Part shown: positions 16,125 through 28,289 of the stretch, piece by piece
Position numbering within the stretch: position 1 is the first letter of the stretch
Layout: each line of letters begins with the position of its first letter
Source of the DNA: Comamonadaceae bacterium
GTDB taxonomy: Bacteria; Pseudomonadota; Gammaproteobacteria; Burkholderiales; Rhodocyclaceae
Direction of reading: 5' to 3'
Assembly: GCA_029255645.1 (NCBI GenBank)
Contig: JANLJE010000017.1
Coordinates: forward strand, 1-64,000
DNA length: 64,000 nucleotides
Program-made: the position numbers and the translations under genes
Notes under the pieces: generated by a model
The model's input: only the letters and a program-made list of their open reading frames with translations
Database searches by the model: none
What the model was told of the DNA's origin: nothing

Positions 16125-16385
16125 CCCGAAATCCCCGCGTGGCGCGGGGTTCCGGCTGCCTGTGCTGCGGGTGCCGACCTCCCGAAACACCCGGACACTC
16201 GCTCTGCCCGAGCCGTCTCGGTTCACCGTTTGGCCTGCGGGCAGGTTCAGATTTTTGTCTAAAAATCAACAACTTAGGCGCGTCTATTGGTTGTCAGCCA
16301 AGGCCGCCGGTCACCAGGGCAACTGGACAATGTGCGTCACTTGTACCAACATCGCGGCAGTTGATCTAACACAAGAGGTGCTGCC
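16125..16385. other. Gap between ssrA terminator and tacA
   Basis: This 261-bp stretch has no supported gene. It holds a CG-rich half (16130-16240) and an AT-richer half with TTTTTGTCTAAAAATC around 16253. The promoter and operator of the toxin-antitoxin pair probably lie in 16270-16380. I see no integrase gene and no repeat of the tmRNA 3' end here. Confidence 0.5.
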
Positions 16386-16679
16386 ATGACTGCCGTTACA
16401 TCGTCGCCTTCTGCCCGCTCGGCCCGACTTGGGCTGCGCGCCACCCCCGAACAGGAGGTGATGCTGCGCCGTGCCGCCGAGGTGGCCCACAAGTCGCTGA
16501 CCGACTTCATTCTCGACAGCGCTTGCCTGGCCGCCGAGCAGACCCTGCTCGATCAGCGATTGTTCATGGTTTCGGGCAGCCAATACCAGGCCCTGATGGA
16601 TCTGCTGGAGCGCCCCGAACAGGCCAACGAGGGTTTACGCGAGCTGTTTGCCCGCACCGCGCCCTGGGATGCGAAGTGA
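16386..16679 (+). CDS. tacA: DUF1778-family antitoxin (TacA type)
   Basis: This 97-aa antitoxin has an N-terminal ribbon-helix-helix (ARLGLRATPEQEVMLRRAAEVAHKSLTDFIL), typical of DUF1778, which binds its own promoter, and a C-terminal part (MVSGSQYQALMDLLERP) that wraps the toxin. It precedes a GNAT toxin with a GTGA overlap, the standard TacAT arrangement. The toxin acetylates charged tRNAs and is neutralised by this protein. Confidence 0.92.
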   Translation: MTAVTSSPSARSARLGLRATPEQEVMLRRAAEVAHKSLTDFILDSACLAAEQTLLDQRLFMVSGSQYQALMDLLERPEQANEGLRELFARTAPWDAK

Positions 16680-17176
16680 CGCTGCGCGCACCGCAGCCTC
16701 TGGCTGCGCAGCATCGCCTGGAAGGTTTTGACTGCGGCAAGCTTGCGCTGCATGACTGGCTGTTGCGTCACGCCCGCCAGGCGCAGGGCAGTGGCTCGGC
16801 CAAGACCTTCGTCGTTGCCGAGGATGATGGCCGCGTGGCGGGCTACTTCAGCCTGACCGTGGGGCAAGTCGATACGATGGAGGCGCCGGAGCGCATCCGC
16901 AAGGGAATGGGGCAATATCCGTTGCCGGTGGTGATCCTGGCGAGACTCGCGGTATCGGTGGCAGATCAGGGGCGAGGCATCGGCTTTGGCCTGCTGCAGG
17001 ATGCGATTCGCCGCACGATGCTGATTGCCGAGCAGGCCGGTATCCGGGCCATGCTGACCCACCCCATCGATGAAGAAGCGGCCGGGTTTTACACCCGGTT
17101 CGGGTTCATTGCCTCGCCACTGCGCGAACAGCAATTGCTGCTGCTCTTGAAGGACGCCCGGCGCTGGGTCCGCTGA
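16676..17176 (+). CDS. tacT: GNAT-family tRNA-acetylating toxin (TacT type)
   Basis: This 166-aa GNAT acetyltransferase starts at the GTG overlapping the antitoxin stop. Its features are LEGFDCGKLALHDWLLRHA, the family N-terminus; AKTFVVAEDDGRVAGYFSL; the acetyl-CoA loop VADQGRGIGFGLLQDAI (Q/RxxGxG/A-like); and GFYTRFGFIASP with the catalytic Tyr. TacT enzymes acetylate the amino group of aminoacyl-tRNA and stop translation. The upstream antitoxin and intact motifs indicate an active module. Confidence 0.93.
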   Translation: MTLRAPQPLAAQHRLEGFDCGKLALHDWLLRHARQAQGSGSAKTFVVAEDDGRVAGYFSLTVGQVDTMEAPERIRKGMGQYPLPVVILARLAVSVADQGRGIGFGLLQDAIRRTMLIAEQAGIRAMLTHPIDEEAAGFYTRFGFIASPLREQQLLLLLKDARRWVR

Positions 17177-17179
17177 ACC

Positions 17180-17673
17180 ATGACCATCGAATCACTGCCC
17201 ACTTTTACCGAGGCGGCCCGCCAGCGCTGGGAGTCCGTGGCCGATCGCGACGTGGTGCTGCGCAGCAAGCGGCCCGAACGGGTCGAACAGGAGTTCTATG
17301 CCCTGCTTCTTGCTCACGCCGCCATTCGACGACTGATGTCGCAAGCGGACGCCGCAACGGATCAAGCCGCCGGGGACTTGTCGTTCATCCATGCGATGCG
17401 CGTGCTCAAGCGACGCCTGCCCGCATCCGTCGCACCCGCATTCGTCGCACCCGCATCCGTCGCACCCGCATTCGTCGCTATTCCCTCCCTGAGCACCGCC
17501 CATCCTGGCTCGATAGCATGCTGGGCGAAATCGCTTCCGGCCGCGCCGTCACCAGCCGCGGCAAGCGCAATCCTCGCGGCGTGAAACGAAAGATGAGCCC
17601 CTTCAATCTCCGGAAACGAGGGGACCCCCTCAATCAACCCTGCGAACCAACGCCTCGGATGGTGTGTTTCTAA
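17180..17673 (+). pseudogene. IS4-family transposase C-terminal remnant
   Basis: The first frame has DRDVVLRSKRPERVEQEFYA and LSFIHAMRVLKRRLP, which match the C-terminus of IS4-family transposases. After an in-frame tandem repeat the match moves to another frame, from about 17505 to the TAA at 17671: SWLDSMLGEIASGRAV, then RNPRGVKRKMSPFNL, the family ending. No DDE region or terminal repeats remain. It abuts the tacT stop by 3 nt, so an IS probably landed there and decayed. Confidence 0.8.
17420..17479. repeat. 15-bp tandem repeat inside the IS4 remnant
   Basis: There are four units of CCCGCATCCGTCGCA, alternating with a one-base variant (ATTCG for ATCCG). They encode the Pro-Ala-Ser/Phe-Val-Ala series seen in the remnant and lie just before its frame is lost. 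Confidence 0.88.
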
Positions 17674-17727
17674 ACAGTATTGTGTTTGCACTGGCGAGCA
17701 CGCAGATAGGTCCCGGTGACCCGACCG

Positions 17728-18057
17728 TCACACGCCGTCGGGCTCCTGCATCCAGGCGGGGATGTCCCGCTGGCCGTACAGCACACGCCAGACATCGATG
17801 TGGTCCGGACGCTCGACGTAGAACACGAGGAGCGGGTAGCGCGTCAGCGGCCAAGCGCGCAGGCCCGGCAAGTTGAGTTCATGGGCGTAGCGTGGAGTGC
17901 CGGTGGCCGGGTGGCGAGCGATGTGGGCGTAGGCCTTCTCCAGCGCATCGATGAAGCCGAGTGCCACGGCTTCACCTGCTTCACCCAGGTAATAGGCCAC
18001 AGCCTCGTCCACCTCCCGGTTGGCCTGCTCACGCGGGATGACGGGCTTGGCCTTCAC
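17728..18057 (-). CDS. parE: RelE/ParE-family toxin
   Basis: This 109-aa toxin has the ParE fold: an N-terminal helical hairpin (AVAYYLGEAGEAVALGFIDALEKAYAHIARHP), then TPRYAHELNLPGLRAWPL and a C-terminal strand pair (YPLLVFYVERPDHIDVWRVLYGQRDI). ParE proteins poison DNA gyrase; RelE relatives cut mRNA. The pattern LVFYxxxxxxxxVxRVLxGxRDI favours ParE. The start is GTG at 18057, overlapping the parD stop (GTGA). Confidence 0.92.
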   Translation of the reverse strand: MKAKPVIPREQANREVDEAVAYYLGEAGEAVALGFIDALEKAYAHIARHPATGTPRYAHELNLPGLRAWPLTRYPLLVFYVERPDHIDVWRVLYGQRDIPAWMQEPDGV

Positions 18058-18305
18058 GCCTTGGCAGCGGGCTTGCCGGCCTTGCGCACCCGATCACGCA
18101 GGCCTTCGAAGTAGCTGGCATCGGCGGGTGCCGCAGGGGCCGAGGCAGCTCCGGCCAACAGCAGGTTGCGCAGTTGCAGGCGTTCTTGATCCTTGCGGAT
18201 CAACTCGCGCACGTACTCGCTGCTCGTGCCATAGCCGCGCTGGCTGACCTGTTCATCCACGAAGGACTTCAGGGTGTCGGGGAGGGAAATGTTCATCGTG
18301 CTCAT
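18054..18305 (-). CDS. parD: ParD-family antitoxin
   Basis: This 83-aa antitoxin has a ribbon-helix-helix N-terminus (MNISLPDTLKSFVDEQVSQ, then GYGTSSEYVRELIRKDQERL), the standard CopG/ParD DNA-binding domain, and a C-terminal tail (YFEGLRDRVRKAGK) that binds ParE. It is the first gene of the pair and probably represses it. ATG 18305 is used; the Met at 18296 is also possible. Confidence 0.92.
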   Translation of the reverse strand: MSTMNISLPDTLKSFVDEQVSQRGYGTSSEYVRELIRKDQERLQLRNLLLAGAASAPAAPADASYFEGLRDRVRKAGKPAAKA

Positions 18306-18353
18306 GGCGCAAGCGTAGGTTCTTTGCCAAAATTTGGCAAGACCCGTATTCCA

Positions 18354-18712
18354 CTACCGAAAGAAGACAGCCTGAATCCGTGTCCTCACCCCCAGGGCAA
18401 TCGCATGAACGTCATGCCAAACCGAGAAGCTGAGCGCGGGAGGTGTCAGAGGTGGCGGCGCCGAGTCGGCGGGCTTTGATGCCGCCCTACGCTTGATGCC
18501 GTCCTTACGCTTGAGCGGGTCGAGGCGGATGAGGTTGAGGGTCATGTGCTCGAGGACGGCGAGATTGTGAGCGGCATGGCCGGTGCGGGCGCGCATCTGA
18601 TCGTCGGCGAAGGCGACATCCATGCCCCCATGCAGGCGGTTCTCCACGGCCCAGTGGGCCCGTACCGCTTGTCCTTTACCGCCAGGACGTAGTCGGCGCC
18701 ACGGATTCAGGA
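18354..18712 (-). pseudogene. ISAs1-family transposase remnant
   Basis: The C-terminal frame reads AHWAVENRLHGGMDVAFADD, then HAAHNLAVLEHMTLNLIRL and KRKDGIK, a good match to the ISAs1-family end. Upstream, in a different register, a GADYVLAVKD segment at about 18680-18710 joins directly onto it, so the middle of the gene is deleted. It ends next to the mcrC stop and probably marks an insertion that removed sequence distal to McrBC. Confidence 0.8.
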
Positions 18713-18719
18713 TGTTCTT

Positions 18720-19859
18720 TCACGCGCCCGTCTTCATCGCGCGGTCTGGCACGCAAAGTCGCAGCAGTTGCGCTCGGATGTCCGCAGGAGTTGCCGTCAA
18801 ATCCACCGTGGCAAATCGAATGGCGTGCCCCTGGATCAGCACGGTCTCGTCGACCATTTGGCCGATCGCGGGATGCAACAACAATCCACTCGCGTGATCT
18901 GCCAGCGCATCGCCGCACCCAACCTGGGAGCGCAGATAGGCATAGATCTGGTACACGTATCCGCTGCGCAGGGTTTCCTCACGGTACCAACCGCTCGTCA
19001 CCATCGAGGTGAACTTGGTATCGATGACGATCCTTTGCCCGGTTGCCGGGTGGTCGAGCACGACATCAGTTCGCATCGTCGGCAGGATCTTGTCGATCCC
19101 CGCCGTCTTCTGCTCGATCTGCCAGCCCATCGTCCCGCCGCACAGCACCCGCCAGCCCTGCGGACTCAAGACGACGTCGTAGAAGCCGCCCACCGCTCGC
19201 TCGAACAAACGGCGTACCCACGTCGCTTCTCTGTCCGGCAGAGAGAGCTCATTCGTCCCTGAAGCCTCCGTAGGCAGCGCCAGATCCAACGCCAGCCTTG
19301 CGGCTGCCACCATGAACCGGTCGTCCGCATCGTGACGGCCAAAACGATCGGTGCTCATTTGGGCGCGGGTCGGTGTGTCCCCTGATACACCCATTGTCTT
19401 CATGCCGCCGGAAAGCGCTCGGCACCGATGGGCAAGTTCCTTCCTCTGAACGATCCGGGCGATGGATTCCAAGGCTGCGCGGACGAAACGATTGCGTGGG
19501 GTGTCGATGGTGAGTTCGTCGAACCGGCACGCCACCAGGCCTCTATCCAGCAACTGATGGCGTTCGGTGGTCAAGACGTCGATCCGGCCACGCACGCGAT
19601 TGATGACTGCGTCACGAGATCGATATCCAAGACTCAAGCGGCGACGCTGTCGCACCTCAACCGCGTGGGCAAGGATCTCCGCCACGAGATCCGGTAGATC
19701 GTCCGGGCTGTCTTCCAAGCCGATCTGCCCGATGCCGCGAGTGCGAAACAGGTCAGAGGCGTAGAGCATCAGCAGCCAGAGGTTGCGCACCGGAATGCGT
19801 CCGATGAAGCCCTCAGCGCTCATGGATGCTTTTTCTACCTGTTCTGCGACGGCGGTCAT
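18720..19859 (-). CDS. mcrC: McrC-like specificity/nuclease subunit
   Basis: This 379-aa McrC partners McrB in type IV restriction of modified DNA. The N-terminus (GRIPVRNLWLLMLYASDLF) and the middle (VINRVRGRIDVLTTERHQL, then CRFDELTIDTPRNRFVRAAL) are McrC-family landmarks. The C-terminal PD-(D/E)XK core is TMRTDVVLDHPATGQRIVID followed by TKF, giving the D...DTK catalytic set. ATG 19859 overlaps the mcrB stop (ATGA). The last residues abut the ISAs1 remnant but the protein looks full length. Confidence 0.92.
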   Translation of the reverse strand: MTAVAEQVEKASMSAEGFIGRIPVRNLWLLMLYASDLFRTRGIGQIGLEDSPDDLPDLVAEILAHAVEVRQRRRLSLGYRSRDAVINRVRGRIDVLTTERHQLLDRGLVACRFDELTIDTPRNRFVRAALESIARIVQRKELAHRCRALSGGMKTMGVSGDTPTRAQMSTDRFGRHDADDRFMVAAARLALDLALPTEASGTNELSLPDREATWVRRLFERAVGGFYDVVLSPQGWRVLCGGTMGWQIEQKTAGIDKILPTMRTDVVLDHPATGQRIVIDTKFTSMVTSGWYREETLRSGYVYQIYAYLRSQVGCGDALADHASGLLLHPAIGQMVDETVLIQGHAIRFATVDLTATPADIRAQLLRLCVPDRAMKTGA

Positions 19860-22081
19860 CACCAGCCCTGTGTCAGCCGTGCAATCGCCTTTTGTGCTTG
19901 GTCGGGCGCGTCGAACCAGTATTCCTCCAGCAACGGGCCGATCTCCGTCTCCACGACTTGCTGGAACCACTTCTTCGTGCCTCCCGCCTCCAGTCGATGT
20001 ACGGGCGTCACATAGCTGTGACCCATCCGGAATTGCTTGCCAAGGCGCGCATCCGCCGCAATTTGCTCGTTCAGCTCGGCGATGCGGCGTTCGATATCCG
20101 CGGCCAAGCCCGGATCAACCGCACACTCCCTGACCACCCAATCGCGCCAAACCTGGCCCAGTCTTGGCTCCAGCCCAACGAAAGCAAAGCGCCGACGCAA
20201 TGCCAGATCGACCAGCGCAAGTGATCGGTCGGCGATATTCATGGTGCCGAGCACATAGAGATTCTCGGGAATATGGACGGGACGTCGTTTGCCGTCCGCA
20301 TCCGGATAGCAGAGTTCCAGCGCTTCATTGGGTGTGCGTTTGCCGGCCTCGAGCAGCGTCAGCAACTCGCCGAAGATCTGCGCCGGGTTTCCACGGTTGA
20401 TCTCCTCGATCACCACGACAAACTTTGAGGAAGGGTCCTTCGATGCGGCCTTGATGGCCTCCATGAAGACACCGTCCGCCAAAGACAACTTGCCTTCTCC
20501 CGTCGGGCGCCACCCTCGAACGAAGTCCTCGTAAGACAGGTTGGGATGGAACTGCACGGCGCGGACCTTGCTGTCGTCCTTCTGCCCCATCAGCGCGAAC
20601 GCGAGCCGTTTGGCTAGCCAGGTCTTGCCCGTGCCCGGAGGCCCCTGAAGGATGAGGTTCTTTTTTGTGCGCAGACGATCGAGCAAGCGGTCAATCTCGG
20701 CCCGTTCCAGGAAACAGCCGTCCTTGAGGATGTCCTCCACCGAGTAGGGAACGATGGGCGCTGCCAACTGAAAGGCTTCGCGAACTTCAGCTTCCGTTTC
20801 CTGTTCTGTTCCGGCATTGCTACCGATATCGCCAGCGGGAACAGGCTCGTCAACCAAATCTTTGTACATCCAGGACGCAAGCGACAGGTCCGGGAAACTG
20901 TGGACCGGATAGCCGTCTTCGCCGAAGCGCGAACGCAAATCGTCCAGCAGCTTCAGATAGGCCCGACCATCACATGGGCCTTGCTGCCCACTGATGGCGA
21001 CATTCAGGCCGAGCCGCTGGTTGAGGTAGTGGCGCGACTGGCTATCCAGGGTCAGGAAATCCCACGGATGCGCCCAGTACAGACCTGTCGAGAGGTTCCA
21101 TGCGACACCCCACACCTGGGTCGCCTCGTCATAAGCCTGGATGAAGGTGTCTCGTGTGGCCTGCGTGTCGTCATCGACCATCTTGCTCGCGGCAACGAAT
21201 ACCTTCCACAGCGCGTCGATGTCGCCCGCACCACGCTTGTCGGCATAGGCGAAGAACCAGGAACGCTGGTTGTTGAGGACGGGGATGCCCTCGAATGAAG
21301 GCGGGACCGGCACCGTCACCCCCAGCAACTTGGCAAGTTCGCCCGCGATGGTCTTGCGGTTGGCATCGGTCATGGACCGGTTGAAGGTGCCCATCGTGGT
21401 GAACGGGCAAATGTCCCGCAACGGACCACTACTTCCATCGGGAAACTTATCCTGGAGATAGGTCAGCCCCGGCACGCGGGACGCGATCTCGTGGATGCCC
21501 TTGATGAGGGCAGTCCGATCGTCTGCGTGGGCCAGCAGCTTTTCGGCCACTGCCTCGTAGAAGTCCGTCCACGCAAAGCGCCGCTTTTCTGGCGAAATCG
21601 TACCGTAACGCTCCCGCCAAAAGGGCGCGTTGCGAAAGCGATCCACATCCTGCGGCTTGCCGTCAAACGCGAATGCGATCAGCGCATCGTTCATCCATTC
21701 GCCGGGCAGCACGCGCCAAATCGTTGCTCGGTGAGTGTAGAAGTACCATTCCCGAACCGGCTCGACCTGGGCCCAGTCCACCTTCACCCGCTTCCCGTCG
21801 TTCAGGTTTTCGGTGATCGTGCCAACCGCCTGGATGCCCATAACCGAAACCGTACGCCCTCGGTTATCGAAGGGCAGACCGTGCTTTCGCGTGTACGACG
21901 ACTTGATGGCGATCCGCTCTCCCGGGCGCATGGAACGCACCACATCAAGGAGCTTGTCGTCGTAGCCGTTCTCCCAAATTCCTTCTGCAAGAAATCGCGG
22001 CATCTGATCATCCGTGCCGCCATAGCTCGCGCCGACGAACCAGGTTGCTTGCGCGCCAGTGCTGTCCGTTTTTGTATTCAT
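19859..22081 (-). CDS. mcrB: McrB-like AAA+ GTPase/ATPase
   Basis: This 740-aa motor subunit of McrBC has its AAA+ module in the last 300 residues: GPPGTGKTWLAKRLAF (Walker A), VVVIEEINRGNPAQIFGELL (Walker B) and GTMNIADRSLALVDLALRRR, the McrB signature with sensor and arginine finger. The N-terminal 430 residues, with WFVGASYGGTDDQMPRFL and a region around GLYWAHPWDFLTLDSQSR, form the target-recognition part and differ from E. coli McrB. It starts 8 nt after the brxA-position gene, so it is co-transcribed with BREX. Confidence 0.92.
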   Translation of the reverse strand: MNTKTDSTGAQATWFVGASYGGTDDQMPRFLAEGIWENGYDDKLLDVVRSMRPGERIAIKSSYTRKHGLPFDNRGRTVSVMGIQAVGTITENLNDGKRVKVDWAQVEPVREWYFYTHRATIWRVLPGEWMNDALIAFAFDGKPQDVDRFRNAPFWRERYGTISPEKRRFAWTDFYEAVAEKLLAHADDRTALIKGIHEIASRVPGLTYLQDKFPDGSSGPLRDICPFTTMGTFNRSMTDANRKTIAGELAKLLGVTVPVPPSFEGIPVLNNQRSWFFAYADKRGAGDIDALWKVFVAASKMVDDDTQATRDTFIQAYDEATQVWGVAWNLSTGLYWAHPWDFLTLDSQSRHYLNQRLGLNVAISGQQGPCDGRAYLKLLDDLRSRFGEDGYPVHSFPDLSLASWMYKDLVDEPVPAGDIGSNAGTEQETEAEVREAFQLAAPIVPYSVEDILKDGCFLERAEIDRLLDRLRTKKNLILQGPPGTGKTWLAKRLAFALMGQKDDSKVRAVQFHPNLSYEDFVRGWRPTGEGKLSLADGVFMEAIKAASKDPSSKFVVVIEEINRGNPAQIFGELLTLLEAGKRTPNEALELCYPDADGKRRPVHIPENLYVLGTMNIADRSLALVDLALRRRFAFVGLEPRLGQVWRDWVVRECAVDPGLAADIERRIAELNEQIAADARLGKQFRMGHSYVTPVHRLEAGGTKKWFQQVVETEIGPLLEEYWFDAPDQAQKAIARLTQGW

Positions 22082-22089
22082 GTCTGTCC

Positions 22090-22812
22090 TCAGAGGGTGG
22101 CGCGCAAAGCGACGAACTGGTTACTCGGGCCTTCCGACCGGAGGTCGAGGCTCGGGCTGTTCGACACCACGTAGGCCAGGGGCCGCGTCAAATTGAACGG
22201 GAACAGCACGGGCAGCGACTGCAGACTGGGTACTGAAACGGGCTTGCCGGCGTAGCGCACAGCAGCTTCGATCAGCCAAGCAGTGAGCGCATCGTTGTCG
22301 ATGCTCGTCTGGGGCAAGCGAATGACGCGCTTGCCTTTCTCGACCCGCTCCACGGCGCCCCAGCTCGCCAGGCTTTGAATGACCCGGCTGGTCGAACGAT
22401 GGGTGCTCTCACCTTCACCATATACCTCGCTCATGCGACGCTGAATCTCCGGAGCCGAGCAGTCACCCTGGATTCCAGACAGGCGGCCCACCAGCTCGGC
22501 CACCTTGCCAAAGAACGGGTAGGTCGCCACGGACATGCCCCAGCACAGCGCTGAGACGGGAGTGTCTGGTTGCGTCTGGTGGATGGCCACGCCGCGATCG
22601 GCGTACTCGACCAGTTCGGCGCGTGGCTCCAGCCACAGCCGATTCAATACGGTGCGTGTTTTTTTCTTGGCTTCCACGCCAAGCTCGGCTGCATCAAGCA
22701 GTGCATTCAGATCATCCAGCCCAGCCACGCCTGCACGAACATTCAGTGCCGCAGCCGCCCAATCCAGCTGGATGAACCGATCAAAGCCTATTTTTGGGGC
22801 TGATGAATTCAT
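22090..22812 (-). CDS. Protein in the brxA position of BREX type 3
   Basis: This 240-aa protein is mostly alpha-helical, with LNRLWLEPRAELVEYADRG, a central SALCWGMSVATYPFFGKVAE and what looks like a winged helix (STSRVIQSLASWGAVERVEKGKR). In type 3 BREX operons the gene after pglZ is brxA (DUF1819), a small winged-helix DNA-binding protein; size class, fold type and position agree, but I cannot confirm DUF1819 from the sequence. It overlaps pglZ by 4 nt. It could instead be a type-specific replacement. Confidence 0.6.
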   Translation of the reverse strand: MNSSAPKIGFDRFIQLDWAAAALNVRAGVAGLDDLNALLDAAELGVEAKKKTRTVLNRLWLEPRAELVEYADRGVAIHQTQPDTPVSALCWGMSVATYPFFGKVAELVGRLSGIQGDCSAPEIQRRMSEVYGEGESTHRSTSRVIQSLASWGAVERVEKGKRVIRLPQTSIDNDALTAWLIEAAVRYAGKPVSVPSLQSLPVLFPFNLTRPLAYVVSNSPSLDLRSEGPSNQFVALRATL

Positions 22813-24820
22813 TCGGTACCCATCACATAACTGACTTTCACAAAGGGCACGATCAACTCTTCGACCGACACCCCGCCGTGGACCACTACCTGCTCGCCCT
22901 CGGGCACAAAGGCGGTTCGTCCGCCTGCGAATAGGGGCATGAAGTTCGCGGGCAGTCCAGCGATGTCCAACCTGACTGTGGTGGGATAGGCCGCAGCGGA
23001 ATCGGCCAGCAATGGCTCACTCCGGTAGACCCGAACACGCTCGCCGCGCGTCTCGGCAATCACGCCCTGGCTGGGCCTGCCGACGCCGGTGGACTCCACG
23101 TTGCCGTGGTCCGCCGTGAGATAGATGTGGTATCCCTTGTCCAGCAGCAGGGAGAACAGCCGGTCGACGAAACCGCTCGTCAGCCAGTTGCCGATCCACA
23201 TCGCCACGTCCTTCTTGGACCGCTCCTTGTGGAGCCGATCGTCAACCTCGTCGATGACCAGGCCCACCACCTTCGGGCGCCGGTCGATCAAATCCGCTTC
23301 CAGTGCGTCGAGCTGATGGGTCTGACGCAGTGCACGTCGATACATCACCTCATTCGCGTTGACGCCTTCGTTCTGCCAGAACGTCTTCCACAAGGATTCC
23401 TCCTTGTCCGTCCGGTCGATGGAGTCGTCGAACTCACGCGGTTTGAGGCCGGAGAACAGCGCCTGGCGCGACACCGATGTCACGGTCGGCAGCCAGGCGA
23501 ACGCGGTTCCCTCGTCAAACGCGAAACGGTTCGTGGTGGCGATCAGGCGCTCGCGGATCTGCACCCACTGGTCGAAGGCCAGCCCGTCGAATATCAGTAG
23601 AGCCACCTTGTTTTCCCCTGCGGACCGCCGATGGCGCAAGAAGCGCGGCACGTGGTGCACCATCACCGGGCCCTTGGTCACCGGCTGCAGGATCAGGTCG
23701 GCGTAATGCTTGGCCGCGACCCAGGCTTGCAGGTACTCGTCTGACTGCGCTTGCAGGACCTTGATGCGATCTCGAATCACCGGCAGGTGTTCGCTGCCTT
23801 CCGTGCCTGGCAGACCATGCATGCGGGCCAGGATCTCCCCGTAGCGCTTGGCGAACTCGCTCCAGTCCTTGTGCGAAGAGGCCGCCGTTGGCGTCGTCTC
23901 GATCAGGCCATCGATGCCTTTGAGTACCAAAGCCTGCAATGCCACCGGGTCCTGGACGATCCCGGCTTTGATCCAGCCCGGCATCCCCGCCGGAACACTG
24001 TGCACCGCCAGCGGATGCAAGCTGCCGTCGAGAAACATGGAATCGACCAGCACCTGCACATCGGTGTGGTCGAACGGAATCTCGATCTTGGCGACGTAGT
24101 CCGGTGGTGGCGGCTCCCCTGTACGCGTGCCATCCAGCCCCAATTTCAACAAATAGCGATACCACGCATCCTGCACCACACGCAGCAGCGCGCTCCTGGA
24201 GGCCAGCCAGGTGGCGACGGGAAGGTCCGGGAACAGTCCCTTGCCCTGGAGGATGCTTGCCGCGTGATGGGCGAACAGGGGTGGCAACGAGCGGTTGGCG
24301 AAGTGCATTCTCAGCAGCTCACGCCAGAAGTCCACCGGGTTGCGGATGGATCTCGGCGTCAGTTGGTAGACGTGCTCGAGAATGAAGTCCTTGGACTCGT
24401 TCTCGCCGCGCGCGGACTGCAGTTCGGTCTGGTGGGCATGAAACAGCCCGGCCAAATGCTCCGGCTCGACTTGCTGTACCGCGCTGTAGGCCAGCCTGGG
24501 GAAGAGCTCCGCAAGGCTCAATCGAACCACACGTCCGTGGTGCACGATGTCCCACGGCAATTCATTCGCGTCGGCGCTGCGCAGATGCAGAACCAGCGAG
24601 GGCGCTGGCCCCGCCTCACCGCGATCCCAGGCTGCGCGATAACGTTCCTCGTATTCCGCCCGAAAGGCAAACGGGTCTTCGTACGGCATCACCTCGAAGC
24701 CCCGGCTGCGCAGTTCGGACAACAGCTTTTCGTCCAGCAGCACATCGTCGGGGTCGCACGCCACCCACAGCCGGGTGAGATCGGCCGTGAAGTGACTCAG
24801 AATGCGTTCTGACCACTGGC

Positions 24821-24824
<4 letters not shown>
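22809..24824 (-). CDS. pglZ: BREX alkaline-phosphatase-fold protein PglZ
   Basis: This 671-aa BREX core protein has a helical N-terminal half and a C-terminal alkaline-phosphatase-superfamily domain: KVALLIFDGLAFDQWVQIRE (first metal site), PTVTSVSRQALFSGLKP, VVGLVIDEVDDRLHKE and YHIYLTADHGNVESTG (second metal site). The closing VVHGGVSVEELIVPFVKV is typical of PglZ. Metal-ligand residues D, T/S and DHG are present. PglZ is required for BREX methylation and defence. It overlaps both the helicase stop and the next gene by 4 nt. Confidence 0.94.
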
Positions 24825-27724
<2,900 letters not shown>

Positions 27725-28289
27725 GCCAACAGAGCATCGACACTGGCGCGTCTGCCGATTTCTTCGAAATCACGAGGCGAAATCGTCCGTTTGATCCTCT
27801 CACGCACCACGTGTTCAAAAAGTTCCTTGGGTTGCTGATTCTTCAGTTCCTCGACCGATTTGCCGAGTTTGCTGGCTCTCTCGTCCACCCACTGCTGCAA
27901 TTGCAGCGCAGTCACTCCACAATGCGCGGCAACTGCGTTTTCACAAAACCAAAGCCACTGCTCCAGTTCGGGTACCAGCACCGTCGTGGCACTGTTGCCA
28001 CTCCACGTGAAGCTGTCCAGCTTGCCCTGGATATCCTGGGCAACTTGATCGGGCTTTTGCTTGTGATCACGTCCCGAACCATGGTGATCCCATAGCAGCA
28101 AGGCCTTGCCGTACTGCCCCTTTTTCATTCGAGTCAATTCAGCCCCGCTTTGAACCATGCCTGCATCACGCTGAGGGTGTCGCTCGATGTCAAAGACGAT
28201 AGGCCGAATCTCCAATGCTTGCGGTCGGTTCAAAACGGCCCGGACGAATGCCAATGCGTCAGCATCCGCGACATAGACCAGCAAGTCCT

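Noticed and set aside
15908-16272. Minus-strand open frames across the tmRNA 3' end
   Set aside because: They are antisense to ssrA and its terminator; such frames are frequent false gene calls.
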